Shown here: positions 48,448-59,909 of the stretch, one piece after another | How positions within the stretch are numbered: position 1 is the stretch's first letter | How the letters are laid out: each line of letters begins with the position of its first letter | Assembly (NCBI GenBank): GCA_033085395.1 | Contig: JANQBS010000169.1 | Coordinates: 25,669-89,668 of the forward strand | Direction of reading: 5' to 3' | Origin: Xanthoparmelia taractica | Taxonomy: Eukaryota > Ascomycota > Lecanoromycetes > Lecanorales > Parmeliaceae | Length of the DNA: 64,000 nt | The notes under the pieces: generated by a model | What the model saw: the letters and a program-made list of their open reading frames with translations, nothing else | What the model was told of the DNA's origin: nothing | The model's database searches: none | Made by a program: the position numbers and the translations under genes

Positions 48448-49329
48448 TCACACGCCTGTCTCATCCTCCTCCCCAGCAAGTGGCCATATCGCCCAAGCTC
48501 CCGCAATGATGAACTTGAGGCCGCCGACGACCCACAGCGTACTCTGCATCTTGCCCGTCGCCACCGAGAGAAACCCACCAGCAACAGCACCAATGACCAC
48601 TGCCGCAAAGGCCCCCATCCTCTGAAACCTCTCAGGGTTCTCAGGCCACTTGACCAAGAGTCGCGGATCGGTCGCGATGTCGTATAGCGTACTGGTCAAC
48701 ACAACCGTTGGTATGGTGATATGACCCAAGGCGCGCGACGTGACGATCTGGCCCGCGGATTGGAAACTCAGCAGTGCGATGGGCAGGCACTGACGCCAGT
48801 CGATCTCATCGTTCAAAAGGTGCAGCCGGCCTTCGACGAGCTCCGCTTGTATGAATCCAGCCGCTAGCAGCACGATTCCCCCTTGCGCGATGAAACTCAG
48901 CATCAGGGTTCCACGGCGACGGTTCCCGAGGACGCGCGTTGTGTGGGCGAAGACGACGCAGCCCCATAGGTAGCAGACGATTGCTAGAAGACTCTTTGCC
49001 CAGCGGTATGGGCGCGTGGTGGTGTGGGCGGTTGAGGCGCCGAGGCCTAGGAGGACGGTGTTGCCTGTTTGGCCGGAGACGAAGGTGCCGTAGGCGTAGA
49101 AGACCGTGGAATCGAGGAGACCGGTGATGAGGCAGCAGAGGACGATGATGGAGGAGGTGTGGGATAGGGAGACGGGGGAGCGAAGAGAGTTGAGGAGGCG
49201 GGAGGAGCGGGGATGTAGAGGGGAGGATGTGGTTTTGTCGCTCAGAGAGACGGGGAGGGAGGGGGATGCGGAGCGTGTTCCATGGCGGGAGAGGCCGAAG
49301 GAAGGCATCTTGCAAAGGGGAAGAGACAT
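48448..49329 (-). CDS. DUF1275 (YoaK-like) integral membrane protein
   Basis: Single exon, 293 residues from the ATG at 49329; the Met at 49308 (MPSFGLS) is an alternative. The N-terminal about 55 residues are Ser/Pro-rich and cytosolic-looking. Six or so hydrophobic segments follow: IIVLCCLITGLLDSTVFYAYG with the family-typical FVSGQTGNTVLLGLG, then LLAIVCYLWGCVVFA, LMLSFIAQGGIVLLAAGFI, QCLPIALLSFQSAGQIVTSRALG, FAAVVIGAVAGGFLSVATG and LWVVGGLKFIIAGAWAIWPL. The ALGHITIPTVVLTSTLYDIATDP segment is also characteristic. DUF1275 proteins occur in bacteria and fungi with no firmly assigned substrate; a transport role is presumed. It sits alone between gene-poor stretches. Confidence 0.92.
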   Translation of the reverse strand: MSLPLCKMPSFGLSRHGTRSASPSLPVSLSDKTTSSPLHPRSSRLLNSLRSPVSLSHTSSIIVLCCLITGLLDSTVFYAYGTFVSGQTGNTVLLGLGASTAHTTTRPYRWAKSLLAIVCYLWGCVVFAHTTRVLGNRRRGTLMLSFIAQGGIVLLAAGFIQAELVEGRLHLLNDEIDWRQCLPIALLSFQSAGQIVTSRALGHITIPTVVLTSTLYDIATDPRLLVKWPENPERFQRMGAFAAVVIGAVAGGFLSVATGKMQSTLWVVGGLKFIIAGAWAIWPLAGEEDETGV

Positions 49330-51077
49330 GAAGATGTTCTGCTTGCCTCACGCGGCGTCAATGGCCTCAGATCAGATTTGCTGGTTACAAGGCGAGAGAG
49401 ATTGCTTAGGGGTGTGAGACTGGAATTGCAAGACGGTAGGCCGTGTTGCGGACGGTTGGGGGCTTAAAGCTTTTGTGAAACCAAGAAGCCGATGGCTAGA
49501 AAGGGATGCACAATGCCGATCCTGAGGCGATTGCGCCATTCTTCACACGGAGAGGACCTTGCCGTTCTTGTCTCCCGATACTGGAGGATAGCCCGCATTT
49601 CGATATCATCACAGTTTCCTGAGCCTGCGAACACTTTCGATCTATACGCCCACACACACCAATTCCGACGAGACTATGTGCGCCAAGAAACTCCGAGCCC
49701 ACTTTTTATCCCTCACCAAACGATCCCTTTGGCTCAGCGATGCGAACGCCAAGAGTGCTTACGGACCTGAGAGTCTCAAGGTGGAGAGGAATGCTTGGCA
49801 TTCACTCTGGGATCAGAAACCCGGCCTGCTCGTTCAGTCTCGGTGTTCAACCTGACTTCACCGCTACTATGACTTGATCCTAAGCAGTATCTTGGCTCTG
49901 CAAGACATGCCAAGGACTGTACCTCTCATCGTAAGAAGTTGATGTTGATTCACCCTACACAGTGGCGAATCTGTGGGACTTTAGTGGCTGTGCTCTGCGT
50001 CGGATGGACAAACAAAAAATTAGACGATTCTTTGTACCTTCGGTCGATATCTGATACCGAACCTTGGCGGAGATAATATGCAGCCGGGTGCTTACGCGTC
50101 AAAGGTCCACCCTGAAAAGGAGCAGACTAAAAGAATAAAGTTTGAAAAAGGAAGGTTACTGCGGGACTGTCTTAGATCCGAGCCCTTGGTCTTGCAACCT
50201 GCCGGGTATTTGTCTGGGCATCTGCGCGTGGGGGAAAACGTGGTTCTGATAAGTCGCCGGGAACATGCAACAGCGCGGAGAACGCCCAGAGAAAGCAAGG
50301 TGGTAAATCTAGATCTGGAGTGTCGTCAGCGGCGGACAATTGGGAAAAAGAAAGAGATGCCATGCGGCCTGAGATAGAGATCTGGTAGGACGCGCACCTT
50401 GCATGCTGTGAAATTTGATTCTGCAGGCCAAGCAGTGCCCAGTGGCGCCAAGACAGGCTGTGCTCTTGGCTGCAGGTCGGGAACACACAATTATCCAGAT
50501 TCGAATTGCAATCCCTAGATCATCAATCCTTTCAATCCTCGTTTTCGTCGTAATCGTACGGCTTTATGAGTGCCAAGAGAGAGAGAGAACAGGGGGATCT
50601 CTGTGAGTCGAGATAAGCATTAACCGCTACAACTTAGCCAAAGGTCCGTTGTCGGTCCGCACCCTCCTTTATGGTTCGTCCGAAAGCCGGGGCGCTTAGA
50701 CTTGTACATGTCTCTGTACTATAGAAGAAGAAGTCATCACCCAAGACTTCGGGGGATTTGCGCCAAAGAGAAATCAGTATAGAGGTAAGAGAATAGAGAG
50801 AGATGCTATAATTACAAATATCAAGGGTTAAACGAAAGGCGCGAGTCATACATCTCAGAACAATTACAATAGAGAACATGAATAACATAATCTCCTCTTC
50901 GCGGCTGAGATGCTTTCTGATCGATTTCACCTTAAAATATCCCGCTTTAACGCTTCGACGACAGCAATAAACCTTAGTCCAAGTTCACTTACCTTTACTC
51001 GAACTTGTCTTCGCTTACTGTCTAACTTCGAAGCTATACTCACATCTCCTACTTCCCGTCCTATTACCTCACTTAAA
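49330..51077. other. Intergenic region, nothing recognised
   Basis: Contains the DUF1275 promoter on the left and the MetE-like promoter on the right. Short overlapping frames only; a GA run lies near 50578-50588. Confidence 0.4.
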
Positions 51078-52126
51078 ATGCCAGGATATGCGACCCGGGA
51101 CTTGGCGAATGGCGTTCATCTAGTTGGCAGCGTCCCTTTGCCTTCCACGTCGGAGACTTTTTGTAAGATGATGGCAGCCCTTCCACACCGGCTGCGTAGA
51201 GTTCCAGACGGCGAAACTGGTAAGCATAACTACTTCATTCGCTGCCAGGACTCTGTGTTCATCCTCAGCCCATTCATTATGTACCCACATGATCTCGCCG
51301 GTAACCCATTTGACGGGCAAGACTTTAGCGCATCAAAAGGGGTGGAAATAAAATTGGGGCCCACTGGCTACGACGATGCGGCTTTGTCCTCCTATAAAGA
51401 GTTCGTACGTCTTAGAGGAGATGGTGTTATCGAGCCAAAGATACGATTCCAAGTGTGTCTACCAACACCCATCAACGTGCTCACAAAACGGGTGAGGCCT
51501 GAGTACCAAGCCGAAACCGAGCCGGTGTACGAGGGACTGTTGCTGCAGGTTATGAGACGAATCCAGGACGAAATCCCCGCAAGAGACTTGGCCATTCAGT
51601 TTGACTGCGCGATTGAATTTGCGATGCTGGAAGGCTTGTGGAAGTTCTTCACGCCCTGGTTCGCGCATGTAAAGGAAGGCATTGTTGAGCGAATTCTGAG
51701 GCTCACTGGGGCAGTGGACCCGGACGTGCAGCTGGACCTCCATCTGTGCTACGGCAGTATCAACAACCAGCACTTTGTCCAGCCGAAGGATTCAGGACAC
51801 CTGGTTGACATGGCGAATGTATTGACGAAAGAGATACACAGACAGGTCCAGTGGATCCATATGCCGGTTCCCAAAGATCGAGTTGATACGGCGTATTTTG
51901 AGCTATGCAGCGGCTAGCCTTGCATGATGAGACGGAGCTTTATCTTGGGCTGGTCCATGCGGATGACATGCAAGGTACGCTCGAAAGAATGGGCGCAGCT
52001 CGGAAGGTCATTAGCAAGGACTTTGGTGTGGCCACTGAGTGTGGGTTGGGAAGAACACCGGCTGAGCTGATTGATAACATTCTGGAAATATCTGCGGCAG
52101 CTTCGAGACCCACTTGGGTCGATTAA
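51078..52126 (+). pseudogene. MetE/UROD-like (cobalamin-independent methionine synthase fold) protein with a single frameshift
   Basis: The start at 51078 (MPGYATRDLANGVHLVGSVPLP) is followed by typical family blocks: RLRRVPDGETGKHNYFIRCQDS, EPKIRFQVCLPTPINVL, RDLAIQFDCAIEFAMLEG, WIHMPVPKDRVDTAYFEL. The frame then ends at TAG 51915-51917. The next codons of the family are found one frame over from 51905: LALHDETELYLGLVHADD, FGVATECGLGRTP, ending at 52126. Loss of one base at about 51900-51904 explains the switch; no intron fits. Restoring the reading would make a protein of about 349 residues, normal for these fungal homologues. Because it is the only lesion, a sequencing or assembly error is possible. 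The fold is shared with MetE and uroporphyrinogen decarboxylase, but these short fungal homologues have no established reaction. Confidence 0.75.
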
Positions 52127-52147
52127 CTTCCCTCGAACCGTTCTAAG

Positions 52148-53182
52148 TACGCTGCGCAATGGGAAGGCGCGTTCTTTAGGGCCCCAATGTGGATTGGGGT
52201 CTATCGATTCTGTTGAATAACAAGCCACTTGGCCGTCTAGATGATGCTATAAAGAAGTACTAGAATACAGGAGGCGAAATATGACACCGTGTTCTTGCCA
52301 AGCCACTAGTGCTGAGTCACGTGCACAGGGCTGATTGCCACTATTTCCAACAGATTCAACACAAGCGATATTAGAGATCGCACCAGCCGGGACTTGAATC
52401 CAGACATCATCCTGGGCATGATGTTCTAGGAATGTCCTGTAGCTGGCATACCTTCTGTCTTGATGTCTATCGTGGACACGTAAAAGCAAACAGTAGGAAG
52501 TTGCTAACCCTTCGTGGGTGCGATCCGCAAACATAGCTCCCGGGCGTTGGAGGGTTTCAGTATAGTTGACGCCGCGATGACAGGTGTACGCTGCGCAATA
52601 GAGGGAGGAGGGGGAGGAGGGTTTGGACTTCGAAACCGTAACCGGCGTCGATTTAAGTGCCTTTCGAAATGGGCTATTTTTCTTTAGTCTGAGCTAGAGA
52701 GCCCCTAAAAGCCCTAAGTAGAGATCTTTCGTCGGCCCCTAAGGGTCTTTTGATAGGGCTGTAATGGGTTAGGCGGGGCACCCGGCCCCCTTATTAGCCC
52801 CCTATATTAACGCGCTAAGATTTTAAAAAGGCCTCTGTTGTGAAATGTGGATCGACTAATTGTGTCTATGATACAGGAAGAATTCTATGGAGCCAAATTC
52901 CTTGCCAAGCCACTAGTGCGGAGTCACGTGTAGCGCTGTTTGCCATATTTCATAAAGTAACAGCCTCCGAAGTCCCCCGGCGCCTCACGCCAAACCCTAA
53001 CCCACATTGGGGGCCTATTAAAACAGCACTACTCACACCCCACCACCTTCAATTTAACGCAGCGTAGCCCGTAAAAGGCGATACGAGTCATAATCTAAGC
53101 AGATGTCGGGGTAAGGCTTCCGCTGAGTACCGCCAGAAGGTGTTAAAGAACTAGAGGAAAGTTATGGCAACGGTACGCTGCG
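52148..53182. repeat. Cluster of terminal-repeat-like motifs and an 80-bp duplication (possible MITE debris)
   Basis: TACGCTGCG occurs at 52148, 52587 and 53174 on the plus strand and as its complement at 53058-53066. The copies at 52148 and 53066 point towards each other and each is followed inwards by a GCCCCAATGTGG(A/G)TT-like block (52181-52200 and about 52993-53014). About 80 bp at 52264-52346 is repeated in direct orientation at 52870-52963; the cores 52294-52323 and 52901-52930 differ at one base in 30. One more CGCAGCGTA is at 54513-54521. No transposase is seen. Confidence 0.5.
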
Positions 53183-54305
53183 TGCTGAATGTTCTATTAT
53201 GGCTTCTTAATTGCAATAATCATCAGAGAAGCCTAGTAGCTCAACCAAACAACTTCGATGACTGAGACTTTGACTCGTCGAGGTGTTGTGACTGTGCTCT
53301 ACGACACCATTTCGGGACTCTCGAAACACATGCCTCGTCATGGCATGACGGTGCATCCGACAGACCTCCTGCTTCCTAAGCCCGCAAGTCTTGCCGATGT
53401 CTTCAAATGTTGCTTCTTGCCCAACGGGAAAGGATCTGGCGATGCCGTAGTCTAAAATTATGTGTCGGCTGACCAGATGTTGCTAGAATGCGGAAAGCAG
53501 TGGCCGACAAAGTCGGGGTCGAGGCTTTCGTGTCGTGCGATATATCAAAGAATTATCAAAAATCTAGTGGAAAAAAGGGGACGAGAGACGCTTCCTTGGG
53601 CGCTAGCATAAGCAGCTTGAGCTCCTCAGCAGCCTCCACAAGGCCTGTACGTGCGCTCTCAAGTTTTTCTGGCAAGTCTAAGGGTGCGTCGGTTCGGAGT
53701 TACAATAACGGCAGCTTTTGTTTGTGCAGGAAACAGCTTTTTCGCTCGGTGTTCTTGGAGATGGTGGTGGCAAGCTCAGTGAATATATCATTGCGGCTTC
53801 CTGTTTCTGCGACCGCAGCTAATGTGTTAATCAACGCTAATCATTCGTGCGTGGTAAGTATTATACCGGTTTGTGGTACTGCTATGATGTTACTGTACGT
53901 TCTGACATACAAGTAGGTTTGCAAGAAGCCCTGCAGCTGGAGCGTCTAACATCAAAATATGTCATTACACTCACCCGGCAATCCTACGGCACAGCGATTA
54001 GTGATTGGTCGGCGAAATTGTTTCCTACTGTATAATGATATCTAACCAATGCTGCAAAGATAAGAATGCCTTACAAACTGGTAAGGCGCTATTCGACTTG
54101 GTCTACGTGTTCTAAGCGAAGCGGTTACCTTAGAAACCGGGGCATCTTACGCCGCTTTGGACCCAGAGACAGATCATTCAAATGCATTCCAACACAATCC
54201 ACAAGAACAGGTGCAGATAGACTTGAACAAGCCTAATTGTCGTTGTCTTCTGACAACTTGTTCAAGAACTAAGTACACCATATGTAAGATACCCAGGCAG
54301 CATCT
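53183..54305. other. Intergenic region, no gene supported
   Basis: Plus-strand frames at 53258-53455 and 53488-53916 have no recognised features and look like chance. Confidence 0.35.
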
Positions 54306-55676
54306 TCAAACAATGCAATCACTCCTCCCAAATGTAGTTGACACTATGATCCTCTCCACAGGGCTGTCTGAGGTGGGAAGCTCCATGTCTTGCTCATGGG
54401 TAGCGGTGGTGCTAGTCTTCGACACATCTTGGGCTGTGTCCTTGGAGCTCAGATCTCGAAGGTTGATATAGGAGGAGTTGGGGTCTCTGCCCCGGTCGAA
54501 CTCGTGGGTACCCGCAGCGTATCTGAACCTAAAGGACCGAGTCCATGCTCGAAGATCAAGCTTCATAGTCCAACCATGTAATAGACGGCCCATGGTAGGT
54601 AAGCATGAGCTGATGATGGCAAGCGCACACTCCGTCAGCGCCCAAACCATGATCTCGCCGTCGTAATCTGCGATACAACTTAGAAATGCATATACGGCTT
54701 AACGCAATGGAATCCTACATGTGTAGTCTAATTCGTGCCTGCTAATACCTCTGATAATTGAGAAATTTAGGATCAAGCGGGCGAGACTCGCGGCGATTGC
54801 TCTGGTCGAGTAAACGATCTCTCAGCATATATAATCTAGGACAAGGAGTTCATATACTTACAGTGCACCGAGCAGAAACATGCCGGTCACAGCAAACTTT
54901 TGCCTTGTAGGCATCTGAAGTCGCCAAATGAAAGGCCATGGTATGACCATAATGATGAAGTCAGTGATTACTCCGGAGCTACCAAGAGCCCAGGTCACCG
55001 GGACGATGTTGATGCAGTTTAACCCTGGCGGATGTACCGATGACACCGTCACAGGAAAGCACTGCAATAGTAAAACAAGAAAAAAACTGATCATCCAAGA
55101 GATCACTAGACCGATCACCGTCCAAGTAACCACGGAAAAGACTTTCCCACGGAATATTCTCCTATATAGGAAAAGTATGCTGCACTTTGCGACTCCTAAC
55201 GGTAGGACTTGGAAGGTCGTATATGTGAAGTGTGTCTGAGCCTTCCGTTAGAGTCTCTACAGCTCCTCGGTTCGACCTATAAAGGACAGCTTACGGCATT
55301 GAAGGTCTTGGATGGAGGCAACGGTGGTTCAGAAGTTGTAGTCGGAACATGAGCGCCAAGGTTGTCGGAAACGCACGCTATAGATAGATTCAACAACTCA
55401 GCGAGAACTTTCGTTAGCAAATGGAAACGTAGACCCCAGTCACTCACAGATAAGTATAGGTACTGTGAAGACGATGATAAATAGCACCTTTTCACATGAG
55501 CAATTATGCTACGGTCACCTCAAGGTTCCACATACAGCAGCAGCTATAGCGCAAAAGTCATCAACCCACAAGTCTAATCGCTTCTCATGACGAGCCCAAA
55601 GCCGCGCCGAAACTGTAAATGTTATCAGTGCAGTGAACACAACCGTGAACGCCATCAGCCCATTGGTAGAAACCAT
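54306..55676 (-). CDS. Fungal rhodopsin-domain integral membrane protein (SAT4/PTH11-related), six exons
   Basis: Exons 55676-55536, 55487-55448, 55377-55295, 55235-54862, 54801-54749 and 54667-54306 join in frame (350 residues). Five introns of 48-81 bp begin GTATGT, GTGAGT, GTAAGC, GTAAGT and GTATTA. Helix 1 is GLMAFTVVFTALITFTVSA. The loop RLDLWVDDFCAIAAA carries the family Asp-Asp, and the tiny exon 2 completes helix 2 (VLFIIVFTVPILI). Then come DNLGAHV, THFTYTTFQVLPLGVAKCSILFLYRRIFR (helix 3 and the typical YRRIF), VVTWTVIGLVISWMISFFLVLLLQCFPV with Cys, DFIIMVIPWPFIWRLQMPTRQKFAVTGMFLLG, and ALTECALAIISSCLPTM (helix 7). The C-terminal about 85 residues are cytosolic and Ser/Thr-rich. There is no CFEM domain. 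The family spans presumed GPCR-like and hydrophobic-surface-sensing proteins; its ligand is unknown. Confidence 0.88.
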
Positions 55677-58600
55677 GACTGCGCGACTGAGACGCTCCCG
55701 GAAGTATCAACGTTCTTTCTTACGAGTGGTGGAAGTGGAGTAGAATGAAAGGCGAAAAATGTAGCAAACAAGATAAACAAGCAATGGTGAAGGTCATCAG
55801 ATGGATAAAGTTACTCTTTTCTAGCTGACTTGTCCGGAGGTAAGCAACAACCATTTGAATGCCTGGGGTGACTCTGCCGCAAAACCTGAAAGACGAAGGA
55901 GGTAAGATATGCACATTGGCGTATTCATCGGGGTCCTTGCAAAAAGTCCTTGCAACCTTAGAGTGGTATAAGACTTGAGGCTAGTATCGCACCATGGTGC
56001 GTGCTAATGATGGTGCGGGTGGCATCCTATGAACGAAATCTGCTCTGGGTATTCCTAATAGTCTCGTCCACCTTACTACGGGGAAACCGAGGTCCCGGGA
56101 GAATATGATCCACCCAATCCATTCTTCAAGGTCGCTTGATACTCCTGGAATGGTGCGCAGTTGCTATACTACCTTGGCGCTTGGAGAGCCAATTGCAATC
56201 TCAGTCAGCGCTAGTTACTATGGACTACCGGACTTGGCTTCATCTTGTGAGAGCCATGCTTTATTTCCAGTTAAAGGAATGTATCAGGAGAGATCCGTGA
56301 CAAACTCAACGATGAAGACGCTGGGAATCGCACCACCATTTCATGTAACAATGCTACCTACAAAGCGTAGGCGGTGCCGACCTGCTGGAACAAGATATTT
56401 TCAACGAAGGTGGCTTGGAGTAGCCGTGTAGCGAGTGAAATTGGCAAGGAGCCCTACATTGGTGAGAAATGAAAAATGGGGCGTTCGGCCGATCATTGCC
56501 GGTCATTGCCCTCACCTCCGTTGGTTCTGCGAAGGTTCTGACATTATGATAATCCCAATTTGGAGCGTTTGTCCGGTAAGGCAAGTAAACACCGAGTGGA
56601 TCAGAGTCGGCATGTTATGTACCACCTGTTCGCTAGATACCGGCCGAGGGACGTACGACGTTGTATTAGCCCCTTTTTCTTAATAAACGCACGCCTGTAA
56701 AAGTCGAAATCTGCGACTTACGATACAACCTTTGGTTACAACATTACCTATTTCCATCTGCCTCAAAGCGAGGCTTTTTAGGCTCGCGGCGGGATGAAGA
56801 TGTCTTTATTCAAACTAGATTTCGCGTCGGACTTGCCCTTGAGCGTGCATAATTATCCATAAGTATAATTGTGTGTCTAGAGCCTGAATCAGCATAAATC
56901 TCACAAAAAAAGTCCCAGAGCCTGTGGATTGTACTTTGCTCACATCCATAAAGTCTTTTACGAGTTTGGGTATTAAATCTTCATCTTCCTGACCGGGCGC
57001 TATCTCCGAGTACCTTTCACGTAGCAGCCCGACTCGGCTGAGAAATCGCAGCCAGCTAAGCAATCGACACCGAGTTGACGGTGGTAGGCATTTAGCTAGG
57101 CTGTGGCCTCGGAGACTTAGACCAATTTAAGACGCCTTAGAGATACGGCTGGGTATTTCGGACTCCATAATGGAGGCCAAAGCCTACCTCTTAAAGGATT
57201 TCAAGTATGGCGTAGCTGCCTTCGGCGAGAGCTGGGTCAAACTAATTTACATGCGGATGAGAAAATCTTGTTCGATATCTCAAATCAGCGCTCTACACAT
57301 GAAAGCCTTTACTTCTCCCATTGCGTTTCTATGGCCGCTAAGCCCTTTATTAAATTAAACAGCGTTTCCAGAGAAAGTAAATTCGCGAGTTACCTGCCAT
57401 ATTTTATATCTGCAGAAGCTCGAGTTTCTAGTCATGTCCACCAGGCCTTCGATATCAAAAGCCCACTTGAGACCTTCTCGCTAAGGCTATGCTTCTCGCT
57501 ATGGGGCATCATGAATTTTCAGCCCAACGCCACGGGCACATGGCAAGAAGAGCGATTTAGGATTGAGGGTGAACGCTTTTAAAGTCACCTGTGGATGACC
57601 TTTTGTCTCCAAGAAACTCGCAAGAGCTCGGGACACTGAACCGAGCGCGCTCTGGGAACAGTGAACAAATCCGCCCAAGGAAAATCCTCTGCAAGGATAA
57701 GCTCGGAGTTTTAAAACAGTTACAACTGGAATTCGCTTTTAGCACAAAGAATTCGGTCGCGCTGAAATCACTAACTATCAAAATTGCCCCCGCCGCCCCG
57801 TAAGGCCTAAAGTAAATCGAGTTTCCTCTTTAGCCCATACAACATGTCCATCAAGCAGAGCGACCTGAGCATCTACCATGCTGGCAGGGTCGGAAATGAG
57901 AGCATACCGGTGGAAAAGCCAAGAGAACCAACCCCCAGTATAGAGTGCTGAGATTCAGCCAATAAGAGGCCGTGTTCAAGCCGAAGACTAACATAGCGCC
58001 TCAGCGTTCCTTAACTCTACCGCAGTTTCGACTTTGCAAAATGCTAGAGCCAGCTACCATTTCCACCACATATATCTCCATCCACATCGCATTCCCCTAA
58101 CCCTTGATAAAACGAAACACGCCCACCACCATATCGTCCACAAGCCATTTTTTGGCCTTCAATTACCTCACCTCCACCTTTCCCACACTTTCCTCACCTC
58201 ACGAACACGCAGGCACTCCGACCACACTGATTAAACCTCCCTTTGCCGCCATCGCAGCCCTTGCTGCAATCCGATTAGTAGCAGCGCGATACGAAGTGGC
58301 CTTCTAGGAGAATTCGATTGGCTGGTGAGGTTCATGGAGATTTTCCAAACCATAAAAACTGTATACTTGGGTGAGAGGATAGGGAGGGGCGGGGGTTTGG
58401 AAAAGGGCTGGAGAAGGTCAACATGAGGTAGAGGTGGAAGGTACGTACCTGGAATAGCAATTGGATAACAGCCGCTTAGGAAAGCTGTGAGGATGAGAGC
58501 TGAGAGGTGGAGGAGGGAGCGCGAGTTTTTTGATTTTGTTGTTGTCGTTTTCTTGAGTACGAAGTTGATAGATGGAATTGTGGAAGTGATGTATGATTGT

Positions 58601-59909
58601 ATATCTGGGTTATTTTGTGTACTGGCGTTAATACTTGTCGGAGAAATTCAAAAATGGAACAGAGTTGGGTATCCTCTGCTTTTTAAAAGATATTCCGCCG
58701 AAGCGCATGATGTCTTTTTTTTACCTTGAGCGATACTCGGTTACAAGACGCTTTCATTCGCTGATTAGATACGTCCCCGAGTCCATAGAGAAAAAGCAGG
58801 TAGAATAGCTTCCTCTTCGACGACAAGTCACTGTTTTGAAGTTATGCTTAATTCTTAGATAGTTGCGCAGCACAATCTTGTTATCAGACAAAACCTGACA
58901 CCGCGCAGAAGTCGTGCTTTGACTATTCATTGTTATCCGGCTACAGGACATGGTGATTCGCGGGTGCCTAACCGAGACTAAGAACAGTAAGGAGCGGAAT
59001 TGTCGAGCTGCAAGACTTTGCAATCGATGCTGCTGGTCGTTTCTGTCACCCTTTCGATATATGTCGTCGAGAAAAGGCTATACCGAGGCAACCACCAGTT
59101 GCTGGACTAGAAGGCTCAAGGGTACTGCAGCTGGAAGAAAAATCATTGCTAAACAGTACAGGACGAATGCCATCTAGCATGTAGGCTCAAGAGTTGAGTC
59201 CTTGATGACAGAAGATCAATCAAAGACAGTCTCACCTGGATGGACCGGAGTTGATGCTAGGAGGTTGATGGATGTTGAGCTCTTTCGGTCGAAATTCTGC
59301 ACCTACATACCTTTTTCCAGCCTTGATCGCCTGACACTGTTTATGCGATTTTGCGCCATTGCTTTATCGTCTCCACAACTCTCTCTGTGTAGGTGTCGAC
59401 TACCACTGCCTGGCATGATAATGACAATCGAGACTGTCCTTCTGGTCAGACCCAAAGATACAAACATTCTCAAGTGTGTAAGCAAGGTATTTGGATTTGA
59501 CATAGGTCGGTCATGATGCGATAAGGACTTGAAATGTTGGTTCACCGCTTCGACACTAATAAAGAAAACTGCGTACTTTTTAGCTTCACAAGATCCTATA
59601 TTTTAAGAGCGAACTTGTATATCTTTTATTTATTCATAGAGTGGGGGCATGTATTTTATGATCTCTCCTGGCACAGAATTGAAGTCCCTGAAAGCTGAAA
59701 GCTGATCCAATCTCTATAAGACCTCACTGAAGATAGCTAGCAGGATGCTTCAGTAACCCATAATTGACACCGTAGGTAGGGCACTCGGTAGTGCTTTTAC
59801 GCTGCACTGAAGGCGCTGTGCTATCTGTGTTTTGTCTCTGACATACATCTTGCAGAAGTATAGCGTTGTATCGTTCCCAAAACTGCTTTGGCGGTCTTAC
59901 CAAGACACA
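55677..59909. other. Gene-poor region
   Basis: No gene supported over 4.2 kb. Short frames at 56105-56683, 56815-57063 and 57170-57803 are overlapping or opposed on both strands and lack family features. The first part is the upstream region of the rhodopsin-domain gene. Confidence 0.4.

Noticed and set aside
22138..52126. RIP as the cause of all premature stops
   Set aside because: Some stops fit C-to-T changes (CAA to TAA), but others do not (for example Leu to TAG in the HET gene), and many lesions are indels; no repeat-wide CpA depletion could be measured here.
53258..53916. Two plus-strand frames
   Set aside because: No start context, domain or splice signal that ties them to a gene.
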